Source: G963665185 sp963665185
GTDB taxonomy: Bacteria > Desulfobacterota > Desulfovibrionia > Desulfovibrionales > Desulfovibrionaceae
DNA: 64,000 bases
Direction of reading: 5' to 3'
Assembly (NCBI GenBank): GCA_963665185.2
Contig: CAXXPO010000018.1
Coordinates: 62,001 to 126,000, forward strand
Positions within the stretch are counted from its first letter, which is position 1. Each line of letters begins with the position of its first letter. The notes below the pieces were generated by a model. That model saw only the letters and a program-made list of their open reading frames with translations, had not been told where the DNA came from and searched no databases. This document shows, in pieces, positions 1 to 7,576 of this stretch. The position numbers and the translations under genes are program-made.

Positions 1-2
1 TT

Positions 3-1427
3 TTCACCGGTCAGGTTCCCACACCGCTCATAGGCAACGATGCCTTCCAGGAAGTGGATATCGTGGGCATTACCAGACCCTGTACCAAACACAACTACCT
101 GGTCAAAAACATCGACGATCTGGCTCTTATAGTGCGTCGGGCCTTTTACCTTGCGCGCACAGGACGTCCGGGTCCTGTCCTTGTGGATCTTCCCAAAGAC
201 CTCATGCAGGCCGTGGCCCGTTTTAAATACCCTACTGACGAAGCCGTGCGCATGCCCAGCTACAATCCCAACATCAAACCCAACAAACGCCAGATTCTCA
301 AGCTGGCCGATGTGCTCAGCAAGGCTGAACGCCCGGTGATCTATGCGGGGGGCGGGGTCATCTCGTCCAACTCCCACGAAGAACTGACATGGCTGGCCCG
401 GAACCTGAAAATCCCTGTCACGGCCACACTTATGGGATTGGGCTGTTTTCCTTCTAGTGACCCCCTCTGGTTGGGAATGCTCGGTATGCACGGGACCTAT
501 GCGGCCAACAAGGCCATTCAGGCTGCCGATCTTATCTTGGCGGTAGGCTCCCGTTTCGATGACCGAGTCACGGGTAAGGTTAAGGAGTTCGCGCCGGAAG
601 CGCGCATCGTGCATATCGACGTGGACCCCACGTCGATCCAGAAAAACGTACGCGTGGACGTGCCCATTGTGGCGGACTGCAAACTGGCATTGGCCGCTGT
701 TAAAAGCGAACTGGAGAAAACCGTCGAATCGGTCGACTTCGCCGATATCCGGGAGACCTGGCAGCGCCGCATCGCCCGCTGGAAACGCGAACACCCCTTG
801 CGTTACGAACCCGGAGAACACGGCGTGGTCAAACCCCAGGCCGTGGTGGAAGCCATCCACGAACTGGTCGATGAAATGCGTGGCGGCGACGCTATCATCA
901 GCACGGAAGTCGGCCAGAACCAGATGTGGGCGGCACAGTTCTTCGGCTTTGAAAAACCCAGGACTTTTTTGTCCTCGGGGGGACTGGGGACCATGGGATA
1001 CGGCTTTCCAGCAGCCATCGGCGCACAGATGGCCTATCCGGACAAACTTGTCATCGACATTGCTGGCGACGGTTCCATTCAGATGAATATTCAGGAATTG
1101 GCAACCGCTGTCTGCAATAAACTGCCTGTGAAAATAGTTATTTTGAACAACGCCTATCTGGGCATGGTCCGGCAGTGGCAGGAGCTTTTCTACAAGGAAA
1201 ACTACTGCGAAACCTGCATGGATGCACAGCCGGATTTTGTCCTGTTGGCCGAAGCCTACGGTGCCGGAGGCTATCGGGTGGACAAGACGTCCGAGGTCAA
1301 GGACGTTCTGCGCAGAGCCTTTGAGGATCCACGCCCCGTCATCGTGGACGTGCGTGTCTGCCGTGAGGAAAATGTCTATCCCATGGTTCCGGCTGGCAAA
1401 TCCTTAACCGAGATGCTTCTCGTATAG
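3..1427 (+). CDS. ilvB: Acetolactate synthase large subunit, 5'-truncated by window edge
   Basis: Catalytic subunit of acetohydroxyacid synthase, which condenses two pyruvates (or pyruvate plus 2-oxobutyrate) in branched-chain amino-acid synthesis. The frame is already open at base 3, reading through a TGQVPTPLIG segment typical of the family, so the true start lies left of the window; 474 residues are visible. The central Rossmann-like domain and the C-terminal thiamine-diphosphate domain are complete. The ThDP/Mg motif begins at GDGS (near window residue 355) and ends at the NN pair about 28 residues later. ilvN follows after 8 bases and ilvC after that, so this is an ilvBNC operon. Confidence 0.96.
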   Translation, partial: FTGQVPTPLIGNDAFQEVDIVGITRPCTKHNYLVKNIDDLALIVRRAFYLARTGRPGPVLVDLPKDLMQAVARFKYPTDEAVRMPSYNPNIKPNKRQILKLADVLSKAERPVIYAGGGVISSNSHEELTWLARNLKIPVTATLMGLGCFPSSDPLWLGMLGMHGTYAANKAIQAADLILAVGSRFDDRVTGKVKEFAPEARIVHIDVDPTSIQKNVRVDVPIVADCKLALAAVKSELEKTVESVDFADIRETWQRRIARWKREHPLRYEPGEHGVVKPQAVVEAIHELVDEMRGGDAIISTEVGQNQMWAAQFFGFEKPRTFLSSGGLGTMGYGFPAAIGAQMAYPDKLVIDIAGDGSIQMNIQELATAVCNKLPVKIVILNNAYLGMVRQWQELFYKENYCETCMDAQPDFVLLAEAYGAGGYRVDKTSEVKDVLRRAFEDPRPVIVDVRVCREENVYPMVPAGKSLTEMLLV

Positions 1428-1435
1428 GGGGTCCC

Positions 1436-1924
1436 ATGGCAGCCAACAGACACGTTCTTTCCGTCATGGTGGAGAATGAACCCGGTGTGCTTTCCCGTGT
1501 GGCCGGGCTTATCAGCGGACGCGGATTCAACATTGAATCGCTTAACGTGGCTCCGACCCTGGAACCTGGAATATCGCACATGACCATTACCACCTGCGGC
1601 GATGAGGCCATTGTCGAGCAGGTGGTCAAACAGTTGCGCAAGCTCGTGACCACCATCAAGGTGGTGGATTTTTGCGAGCATTCGGCTGTGGAGCGGGAAA
1701 TGATCCTGCTCAAGGTCAATGCAGAGGATTCCCGACGCGCGGAGATTCTGCGCATCGTGGATATCTTCCGGTGCAAGGTGGTTGATGTCAGCCTGGACGA
1801 ACTTACCGTGGAAGCCACTGGTGATAACGGAAAGATTCAGGCTTTGATCAATATGCTCCAGCGCTTCGGCATCAAGGAAATTGCCCGGACGGGTACTGTT
1901 GCCATGAAGCGCAGCATGCAGTAG
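1436..1924 (+). CDS. ilvN: Acetolactate synthase small (regulatory) subunit
   Basis: Regulatory subunit that binds the ilvB product and confers valine feedback control. The 162-residue length is normal. The N-terminal ACT domain (about residues 5-75) carries the characteristic ENEPGVLSRVAGL segment and the GFNIESL segment. A second, ALS-specific C-terminal domain fills residues 80-160. It starts 8 bases after the ilvB stop, so translation is probably coupled. A strong hairpin separates it from ilvC. Confidence 0.95.
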   Translation: MAANRHVLSVMVENEPGVLSRVAGLISGRGFNIESLNVAPTLEPGISHMTITTCGDEAIVEQVVKQLRKLVTTIKVVDFCEHSAVEREMILLKVNAEDSRRAEILRIVDIFRCKVVDVSLDELTVEATGDNGKIQALINMLQRFGIKEIARTGTVAMKRSMQ

Positions 1925-1935
1925 ATCCCGAATTC

Positions 1936-1972
1936 CGCCCCTTTCTGTCCGATCAATGAACAGAAAGGGGCG
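1936..1972 (+). promoter_or_regulatory. Perfect 13-bp hairpin between ilvN and ilvC
   Basis: The arms at 1936-1948 and 1960-1972 are perfectly complementary (CGCCCCTTTCTGT and its complement) around an 11-base loop. Only a weak T-rich run follows (TTATATT), so full termination is uncertain. It lies about 30 bases before the ilvC start and could act as a partial terminator, RNA stabiliser or processing site. Confidence 0.55.
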
Positions 1973-2003
1973 TTATATTGCAACTTATGAAGCGAGGAAG
2001 ACA

Positions 2004-2993
2004 ATGAAAGTTTACTACGAAAAAGACGCCGACCTGAACCTTTTGAAAGGAAAGACGGTCGCGATCATCGGATACGGCAGCCAGGGACATGCCCATGCCC
2101 AGAACCTGCGCGAATCGGGCGTCAACGTGGTCGTGGGCCAGCGTCCCGGCGGACCCAACTACGATCTGGCCAAAGCCGACGGCTTTGAGCCTCTGAGCGC
2201 AGCCGAGGCCGCAGCCAAGGCCGACCTCATCATGATCCTCACGCCCGACCAGTACCAGAAGTCTTTGTATGAGAACGACATCAAGCCCAGCCTGAAAAAG
2301 GGTGACGTGCTCGCGTTCGCCCACGGTTTCAATGTCCATTTCGAGCAGATTGTCGCCCCTGCCGACGTGGACGTGGTCATGATCGCTCCCAAGGGACCAG
2401 GCCACCTTGTACGCCGCGTCTACACACAGGGCGGAGCGGTTCCTGCACTGATCGCCGTGGCCCAGGATGCCTCCGGCAAGGCCAAGGAGATCGCCCTGGC
2501 CTACGCCAAGGGCATTGGTTCCACTCGCTCCGGCGTGCTGGAGACAACCTTCCGTGAAGAAACAGAAACCGACCTGTTCGGCGAACAGGCCGTGCTCTGC
2601 GGCGGTTGCAGCGAACTCATCAAGGCCGGTTTCGAGACTCTGGTGGAAGCCGGGTACCAGCCGGAAATCGCCTACTTTGAATGCCTGCACGAAATGAAGC
2701 TTATTGTGGACCTGCTCTACGAGGGCGGCCTTTCCCACATGCGCTGGTCCATCAGCGACACCGCCGAATACGGCGACTACACCCGCGGACCCCGCGTCAT
2801 CACCGACGAAACCCGTGCGGAAATGCGCAAGATCCTCAAGGAAATCCAGCAGGGAGAATTCGCCCGCGACTTCATCTTGGAAAACCAGTCCGGCAACGCG
2901 CACTTCAAGGCCATGCGCCGCATCAACTCCGAGCATAAGATCGAAGAGGTGGGCGGACGCCTGCGTGAAATGATGCAGTGGCTTAAGAAGTAA
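2004..2993 (+). CDS. ilvC: Ketol-acid reductoisomerase (class I)
   Basis: Converts acetolactate to 2,3-dihydroxyisovalerate with NADPH and Mg2+, the second common step of valine, leucine and isoleucine synthesis. The protein has 329 residues, as expected for a class I enzyme. The N-terminal Rossmann motif GYGSQGHAHAQNL lies near residue 25. The knotted C-terminal domain has the acidic metal ligands, including the DLFGEQ and CLHEMK segments. I chose the ATG at 2004 (MKVYYEKD) because it follows a GAGGAAG ribosome site and matches family N-termini. A frame opening 16 codons earlier overlaps the hairpin at 1936-1972 and is rejected as the start. Confidence 0.95.
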   Translation: MKVYYEKDADLNLLKGKTVAIIGYGSQGHAHAQNLRESGVNVVVGQRPGGPNYDLAKADGFEPLSAAEAAAKADLIMILTPDQYQKSLYENDIKPSLKKGDVLAFAHGFNVHFEQIVAPADVDVVMIAPKGPGHLVRRVYTQGGAVPALIAVAQDASGKAKEIALAYAKGIGSTRSGVLETTFREETETDLFGEQAVLCGGCSELIKAGFETLVEAGYQPEIAYFECLHEMKLIVDLLYEGGLSHMRWSISDTAEYGDYTRGPRVITDETRAEMRKILKEIQQGEFARDFILENQSGNAHFKAMRRINSEHKIEEVGGRLREMMQWLKK

Positions 2994-3010
2994 GTATTGA
3001 AAGACAGATG

Positions 3011-3070
3011 CGAGGGGGAAACCTCTTGAAAGAGGTTCTCCCCCTCGCGCTCCCCCTTCCAGAACTTTTC
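3011..3070. repeat. GC-rich hairpin element, inverted copy; probable ilvC terminator
   Basis: The arms 3011-3028 and 3031-3049 pair through a GCGAGGGGG / CCCCCTCGC base and an ACCTCTT / AAGAGGT top. Read on the minus strand the segment gives GTTCTGGAAGGGGGAGCGCG followed by the hairpin, which is the same order of parts as the two direct copies at 3705 and 3916. It sits just after the ilvC stop and so may serve as its transcript end. Confidence 0.6.
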
Positions 3071-3251
3071 CTCGGTATTCCCCGATCTGCAATTCCACAT
3101 CCAGAGAGCCTCTTTCACGAGGCCGTCTGCTAAGCGGCTCGGCGCGTAGTGCCGTGAGGGGCCATTTCTCAGAAGACAAACCATGCTTTCGCGCCGCCCG
3201 GTCCCGTAAAGGATATTTGCGTATCCGCTCAGCCAGAAGCTTCATTGTGGA

Positions 3252-3307
3252 GTTTCCAAAGAACAAGGCTCACTCTGCATGCAGAGTGAGCCTTGTTCTT
3301 TGGAAAC
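3252..3307. repeat. Perfect 56-bp palindrome between convergent genes
   Basis: Bases 3252-3279 are the exact reverse complement of 3280-3307 (28 bp per arm, centre TGCATGCA) with no spacer and no mismatch. It lies between ilvC and the convergent cupin gene, where a bidirectional transcript end is expected, but no clear T-tract follows on either strand. A run of six A residues at 3312-3317 precedes the palindrome when read on the minus strand. Confidence 0.85.
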
Positions 3308-3327
3308 ATGGAAAAAAGATACTGTTT

Positions 3328-3675
3328 CTACTTGTGTCCCTCTTCAGGGACAATGCAAATGAACTCAAGCCGTTCTTGCCCGGTATTTGTGAACTGATGT
3401 TCCGTGTTTGCCGGGACGTAAGCGTATGATCCGGCATGGACGGGGTGTTCTTTTCCATCGAGGAACAATATTCCTTCCCCCTGCGAAAAGTAGTTGATGT
3501 GCGGCCAGGGATGACTGTGCCGCGAGGTGTGCCCGTCCTTCTCCAAGGCGACCAGCCGCATCACATGGCCTTGCCATCCCTGATCCGGGCCGATCAATGC
3601 CCGCATGGATGCGCCTTCAAAGCCAGGAGCGCTGGGAACTATTGCTTCACAGTCTTCTTTATGGGCAACGATCAT
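3328..3675 (-). CDS. Small single-domain cupin protein
   Basis: A 115-residue protein consisting almost entirely of one cupin beta-barrel. Metal-ligand motif 1 is visible as HSHPWPHINYFSQGEG (residues 53-68) and motif 2 as GSYAYVPANTEHQF (residues 82-95), with the usual histidines. Such stand-alone cupins bind a metal and a small ligand, and their functions vary widely; I cannot assign a substrate. It is monocistronic, convergent with ilvC and flanked on both sides by structured repeats. Confidence 0.8.
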   Translation of the reverse strand: MIVAHKEDCEAIVPSAPGFEGASMRALIGPDQGWQGHVMRLVALEKDGHTSRHSHPWPHINYFSQGEGILFLDGKEHPVHAGSYAYVPANTEHQFTNTGQERLEFICIVPEEGHK

Positions 3676-3704
3676 AGTGATTCTCCATTTTGCGGCTTAT
3701 TCCG

Positions 3705-3785
3705 CCGTCCCCTGTTTGCGTGCCAGTTATCAGCAATAATGAGCAAAAGTTTTTGGAAAAGGGGGTGTGGGGGAAAGAACCTTTT
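3705..3785 (+). repeat. 81-bp direct repeat, copy 1
   Basis: It matches 3916-3996 at 80 of 81 positions (offset 211; the difference is GAGC versus GAGT). It contains the string TTTTTGGAAAAGGGGGTGTG leading to GGGGGAAAGAACC. The hairpin partner strand is missing here. About 130 bases with smaller hairpins separate the two copies, including CAAAGGGG-N5-CCCTTTG and CCGCCATTCTGGCGG. Confidence 0.9.
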
Positions 3786-3915
3786 GTTATCCAGACAGGC
3801 AAAGGGGTTGCTCCCCTTTGTCTTGGACCGGCTTTGCAGAAACGTGGTTCTGCTTCGCCTCACGGTGCTGACGCACCGCCCGCCATTCTGGCGGATTTTG
3901 AAAACGGTTCTTTGA

Positions 3916-3996
3916 CCGTCCCCTGTTTGCGTGCCAGTTATCAGCAATAATGAGTAAAAGTTTTTGGAAAAGGGGGTGTGGGGGAAAGAACCTTTT
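3916..3996 (+). repeat. 81-bp direct repeat, copy 2
   Basis: Second copy of the unit at 3705-3785. Unlike copy 1 it continues into a full hairpin (3978-4018). Together with the inverted relative at 3011-3070 it suggests a dispersed REP-like family around this locus. Confidence 0.9.
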
Positions 3997-4018
3997 TTCA
4001 AAAAGGTTTTTCCCCCAC
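3978..4018 (-). terminator. Hairpin downstream of argB
   Basis: GTGGGGGAAA...CCTTTTTT pairs with AAAAAGG...TTTCCCCCAC. It lies 31 bases past the argB stop in the direction of argB transcription. The stem is strong, with A/T-rich upper pairs. It is part of repeat copy 2, so the repeat has probably been recruited as a transcript end. Confidence 0.55.
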
Positions 4019-4049
4019 ATTTCCCTCATCTTCCATTTCTTCCAGTTCC

Positions 4050-4934
4050 CTACATCACCACTTCGGTGCCGATGCCCGAGTCGGTGAACAGTTCCAGCAG
4101 GATGGAGTTTTCAAGTCTGCCGTCGAGGATATGGGTCTTTTCCACGCCTTGTTCGAGGGCTTCGAGGCAGCAGCCGAGTTTGGGGATCATGCCGCCGGAT
4201 ATGGTGCCGTCTTCGATGGCCTGTGCTGCGTCGCGGCGGGTGAGTCGGGATATGAGGTTCTTGTCCTTGTCCAGGATTCCGGTCACGTCGGTGAGCAGGA
4301 TGAGCCGTTTGGCATTGAGTGCACCGGCCACGGCTCCGGCCACGGAGTCGGCGTTGATGTTGTAGGTGTTGCCTTCGTCGTCCACTCCCACGGGGGCGAT
4401 GACTGGAATGAAGTTCTCGTTCAGCAGGGAGTCGATGAGCCGGGTGTTGATGTCGGTGACTTCGCCTACTTTGCCCAGGTCGATGATTTCGGGCGGGGCG
4501 GAGGCGCTTTCCAGGATCATTTCCAGCTTGCGGGCGGTGATGAGCCGTCCGTCCTTGCCGGAGAGTCCGACTGCCTGTCCGCCCTGCAGATTTATCTGGT
4601 TGACGATCTGCTTGTTGACCTTGCCCACGAGGACCATTTCCACCACATCCATGGTGGCGTCGTCAGTGACGCGGTGGCCGCGCTCGTAGCGGGAGGCGAT
4701 GCCCAACTTGGAGAGCATATCGCCGATCTGCGGGCCGCCGCCATGCACGATGATGGGGTGGATGCCGATGTACTTGAGCAGGATCACGTTGAGCGCGAAC
4801 TGCTTTTTGAGTTCTTCGTCAACCATGGCGTGGCCGCCGTACTTGATAACGATGCGCTGGCCGTGGAAGGTCTTGATGAAGGGCAGCGCCTCGGTGATGA
4901 TGCGGGCTTTGTCGGATGCGTCGAGCGATGGCAT
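4050..4934 (-). CDS. argB: N-acetylglutamate kinase
   Basis: Phosphorylates N-acetylglutamate in the second step of arginine biosynthesis (amino-acid kinase fold, cytoplasm). The length of 294 residues is normal. Signature segments include the nucleotide-binding KYGGHAM near residue 31, the HGGGPQIG loop near residue 64, GLSGKDG near residue 125 and the NINADSVAG substrate segment. Its ATG follows an AAGGAG site and lies 13 bases after hslU, so it is the last gene of the M48-macrodomain-hslVU-argB run. A hairpin follows. Confidence 0.95.
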   Translation of the reverse strand: MPSLDASDKARIITEALPFIKTFHGQRIVIKYGGHAMVDEELKKQFALNVILLKYIGIHPIIVHGGGPQIGDMLSKLGIASRYERGHRVTDDATMDVVEMVLVGKVNKQIVNQINLQGGQAVGLSGKDGRLITARKLEMILESASAPPEIIDLGKVGEVTDINTRLIDSLLNENFIPVIAPVGVDDEGNTYNINADSVAGAVAGALNAKRLILLTDVTGILDKDKNLISRLTRRDAAQAIEDGTISGGMIPKLGCCLEALEQGVEKTHILDGRLENSILLELFTDSGIGTEVVM

Positions 4935-4947
4935 GGTCGTGTTCTCC

Positions 4948-6363
4948 TTAGAGTATGTATCTGGACAGGTCTCTGTCCTCGACGACTTCTTCGAGTTTGG
5001 AACGGACGTAGGCGGCGTCTATGTCCACGGTCTGGCCGGACTGGTCGGGCGCGTCGAAGGAGAGGTCGGCCAGGACCTTCTCCATGAGGGTGTAAAGGCG
5101 CCGCGCACCGATGTTTTCGGTTTCCTGGTTGATGCGCTCGGCATATCCGGCGATTTCTTCCAGAGCGTCCTGGCTGAAGCTGATGTCCACGCCTTCGGTC
5201 TCGAGCAGGGCGGTGTACTGAACGGTCAGGGCGTTGCGCGGCTCGGTGAGGATGCGCAGGAAGTCTTCCTTGGTGAGGTCCCGCAGTTCCACGCGCAGGG
5301 GGAAACGTCCCTGAAGTTCGGGCACCAGGTCCGAGGGCTTGGACATGTGAAAGGCCCCGGCGGCGATGAACAGAATATGGTCGGTTTTGATCATGCCGTA
5401 TTTGGTGTTGACCACGCAGCCCTCCACAATGGGCAGCAGGTCTCGTTGCACGCCTTCTCGGGAAACGTCGGCACTGCCTTTGCGTTCCTGTCCGCAGATT
5501 TTGTCGATTTCGTCGATGAACAGAATGCCGGATTGCTCCACGCGCTCCTTGGCGGTGTCCACGACCTTGTCCATGTCGATGAGGCGTTCGCACTCCTGCT
5601 GGATGAGGATGTCGTAGGCGTCCTTGACCTTCATGGTACGACTTTTCTGCTTTTTGGGAAAAAACTGGCCGAGCATGTCGCGCATCTGCATACCCATGTC
5701 TTCCATGCCGGGCATGGCCATCATTTCCACTTGTGGGCCGCCCTGGACCGAGACCTCCACCTCGACGGTGCGATCGTCCAGTTTGCCTTGGCGGAGCATG
5801 GTGCGCAGCTTTTCTCGGGTTTCGTCCTTGTTGATGGCTTCAGCCGGGCCGTTTTCCGGTACGCTGAAGGAGGCATTGCCTTTGCCGGGCAACAGCAGGT
5901 TCAGAAGTTGTTCTTCGGCGTGGTGTTCCGCTTTGGCGTGGACCCTGTCGGACTCTTCCTTTTTAACAAGGTTGATGCTGATTTCCATGAGGTCGCGCAC
6001 CATGGATTCCACATCGCGTCCCACGTAGCCGACTTCCGTGAATTTGGTGGCCTCGACCTTGAAGAAGGGCGCGCCGGCCAGATTCGCCAACCGCCGGGCT
6101 ATTTCTGTTTTCCCCACGCCGGTGGGGCCCATCATGATGATGTTCTTGGGCGCTATTTCGTCGCGCAGATCCGGGGCGACCTGGGAGCGGCGCCAGCGGT
6201 TGCGCATGGCGATAGCCACCATGCGCTTGGCATCCTTCTGGCCGATGATGTATCGGTCAAGCTCGGAAACTATCTCGCGCGGCGTCATGGAGATGGGGCC
6301 GTTGTCCTGGGATTCCCTGCGCACAAAAGAAGGTACGCCTGTCGTGCTTTTTTTTATTTCCAT
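4948..6363 (-). CDS. hslU: HslU, ATPase and unfoldase of the HslUV protease
   Basis: AAA+ unfoldase that feeds substrates to the HslV peptidase. It has 471 residues. The Walker A motif GPTGVGKTE lies near residue 79, the GYVG pore loop near residue 108, a charged I-domain around 140-250, Walker B with FIDEIDK near residue 285 and a C-terminal tail ending in YIL that docks into HslV. The chosen ATG is 12 bases after hslV and has a GGAA site. An internal ATG at 6288 (MTPREIVSE) matches the usual family start and would remove 25 residues, so the N-terminus is not certain. Confidence 0.95.
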   Translation of the reverse strand: MEIKKSTTGVPSFVRRESQDNGPISMTPREIVSELDRYIIGQKDAKRMVAIAMRNRWRRSQVAPDLRDEIAPKNIIMMGPTGVGKTEIARRLANLAGAPFFKVEATKFTEVGYVGRDVESMVRDLMEISINLVKKEESDRVHAKAEHHAEEQLLNLLLPGKGNASFSVPENGPAEAINKDETREKLRTMLRQGKLDDRTVEVEVSVQGGPQVEMMAMPGMEDMGMQMRDMLGQFFPKKQKSRTMKVKDAYDILIQQECERLIDMDKVVDTAKERVEQSGILFIDEIDKICGQERKGSADVSREGVQRDLLPIVEGCVVNTKYGMIKTDHILFIAAGAFHMSKPSDLVPELQGRFPLRVELRDLTKEDFLRILTEPRNALTVQYTALLETEGVDISFSQDALEEIAGYAERINQETENIGARRLYTLMEKVLADLSFDAPDQSGQTVDIDAAYVRSKLEEVVEDRDLSRYIL

Positions 6364-6375
6364 GGAATTTCCGTT

Positions 6376-6939
6376 TTAGCTTTTGGTTTCTTCGCGGTTG
6401 AGCGATTCAATGGTCAGGTTGCCGTTGGTGTACACGCATATTTCCGAGGCCACCTGCATGGATTTTTCGCATATTTCCGCAGCATTCAGGTCAGTATTGC
6501 GTTTGAGTGCGCGGGCTGCGGCCAGGGCGTAGCTGCCGCCGGAGCCGATGGCGGCGATGCCGTCGTCGGGTTCTATCACGTCCCCGGTTCCGGTGAGAAT
6601 GAGCAGGCGATCCGCGTCGGCGGCGATCATCAGGGCTTCCAGGCGGCGCAGGTATTTGTCCAGGCGCCAGTCTTTGGCCAGTTCCACGCTGGCTCGGACC
6701 AGATTGCCCTTGTACTCGTCCAGCTTGGCCTCAAAGCGTTCAAACAGGGTGAAGGCGTCCGCCGTGGCTCCGGCAAAGCCCACGATGACCTTGTCCTTGT
6801 AGATGCGGCGGACCTTGCGCGCGCTGTGTTTCATGACCACAGCCTGGCCCATGGTCACCTGGCCGTCGCCGGCCACGGTGGAACCGTTGTCGTCAAGCAC
6901 GGCCAGGATGGTCGTGCCTCGCAGTTCGGGATGTGCCAT
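6376..6939 (-). CDS. hslV: HslV, proteolytic subunit of HslUV
   Basis: Threonine protease of the bacterial proteasome-like HslUV complex. It has 187 residues. The sequence RGTTILAV places the catalytic N-terminal threonine at residue 9, so an eight-residue propeptide (MAHPELRG) must be removed. The GDGQVTMG motif and the GSGGSYALAAARAL segment are typical. The gene is followed 12 bases later by hslU. Confidence 0.95.
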   Translation of the reverse strand: MAHPELRGTTILAVLDDNGSTVAGDGQVTMGQAVVMKHSARKVRRIYKDKVIVGFAGATADAFTLFERFEAKLDEYKGNLVRASVELAKDWRLDKYLRRLEALMIAADADRLLILTGTGDVIEPDDGIAAIGSGGSYALAAARALKRNTDLNAAEICEKSMQVASEICVYTNGNLTIESLNREETKS

Positions 6940-6986
6940 TGGTGTAAAGCTCCAGAGGTTCGTGTGTGGTGAGGCAGGGCGCTGCC

Positions 6987-7568
6987 TCAGACGGTATTGA
7001 AAAGTTGTTTTGCCGCGGCCAGCCAGATTGCGTAATCTCCGGTCGCGTGCAGGACCATGAAGGCTTCGGCCACGTCACCCTGCTCCAGGCCACGGGCGAG
7101 TTCCCGTAGCGCGATGGGAGCGGCCTGGTCTTTGGGGAAACCATAGACTCCGCAACTGATGGCCGGAAAAGCGATGCTGCGCAGTTCGTACTGCAAGGCC
7201 AACCGCAGGGACTCCCGGTAGGTCGAGGCCAGTATTTCATGTTCGCCGTGTTTCCCATCCCGATACACGGGGCCGACCGTGTGGATGACATGACGTGCAG
7301 GCAGATTGAACCCTGGTGTGATGACGGCCCGTCCCGGCGGAAGGGGACCGGATTGATTTACGATGCAGCGGCAGGCGTCCAGTAATTGGGGGCCTGCAGC
7401 CCTGTGGATCGCCCCGTCCACGCCTCCACCGCCGAGCAGACCGGAATTGGCGGCATTGACAATGGCGTCCACATCTTGCCTTGTCAGGTCGGCTTGAAGA
7501 ATGTGCAGGCGGCCCGATGAACGAGAACCATGGATAATACTGCCTGTGGTGATGGTCCAGCAATGCAT
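6987..7568 (-). CDS. Macrodomain protein (probable ADP-ribose hydrolase)
   Basis: A 193-residue single macrodomain of the MacroD/YmdB type, which binds ADP-ribose and often hydrolyses O-acetyl-ADP-ribose or mono-ADP-ribosyl adducts. Diagnostic segments are QADLTRQDVDAIVNAAN (residues 25-41), the GGGGVDGAIHRAAG loop (46-59) and the SCGVYGFPKDQAA segment. The first 17 residues are an unusual extension. It starts 8 bases after the M48 peptidase gene and ends 47 bases before hslV, placing an ADP-ribose enzyme among proteolysis genes. Confidence 0.88.
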   Translation of the reverse strand: MHCWTITTGSIIHGSRSSGRLHILQADLTRQDVDAIVNAANSGLLGGGGVDGAIHRAAGPQLLDACRCIVNQSGPLPPGRAVITPGFNLPARHVIHTVGPVYRDGKHGEHEILASTYRESLRLALQYELRSIAFPAISCGVYGFPKDQAAPIALRELARGLEQGDVAEAFMVLHATGDYAIWLAAAKQLFNTV

Positions 7569-7576
7569 GGGGTCCC

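Noticed and set aside
3786..3915. Possible small gene or CRISPR-like spacer between the two 81-bp repeats
   Set aside because: There are only two repeat units, far longer than CRISPR repeats. The spacer holds small hairpins only, and no cas genes are in the window.
4699..6972. Long plus-strand open frame of 757 codons
   Set aside because: It lies antisense to hslU and hslV, which have full family motifs. Its composition (His, Val, Gly runs) is the mirror of GC-rich third positions.
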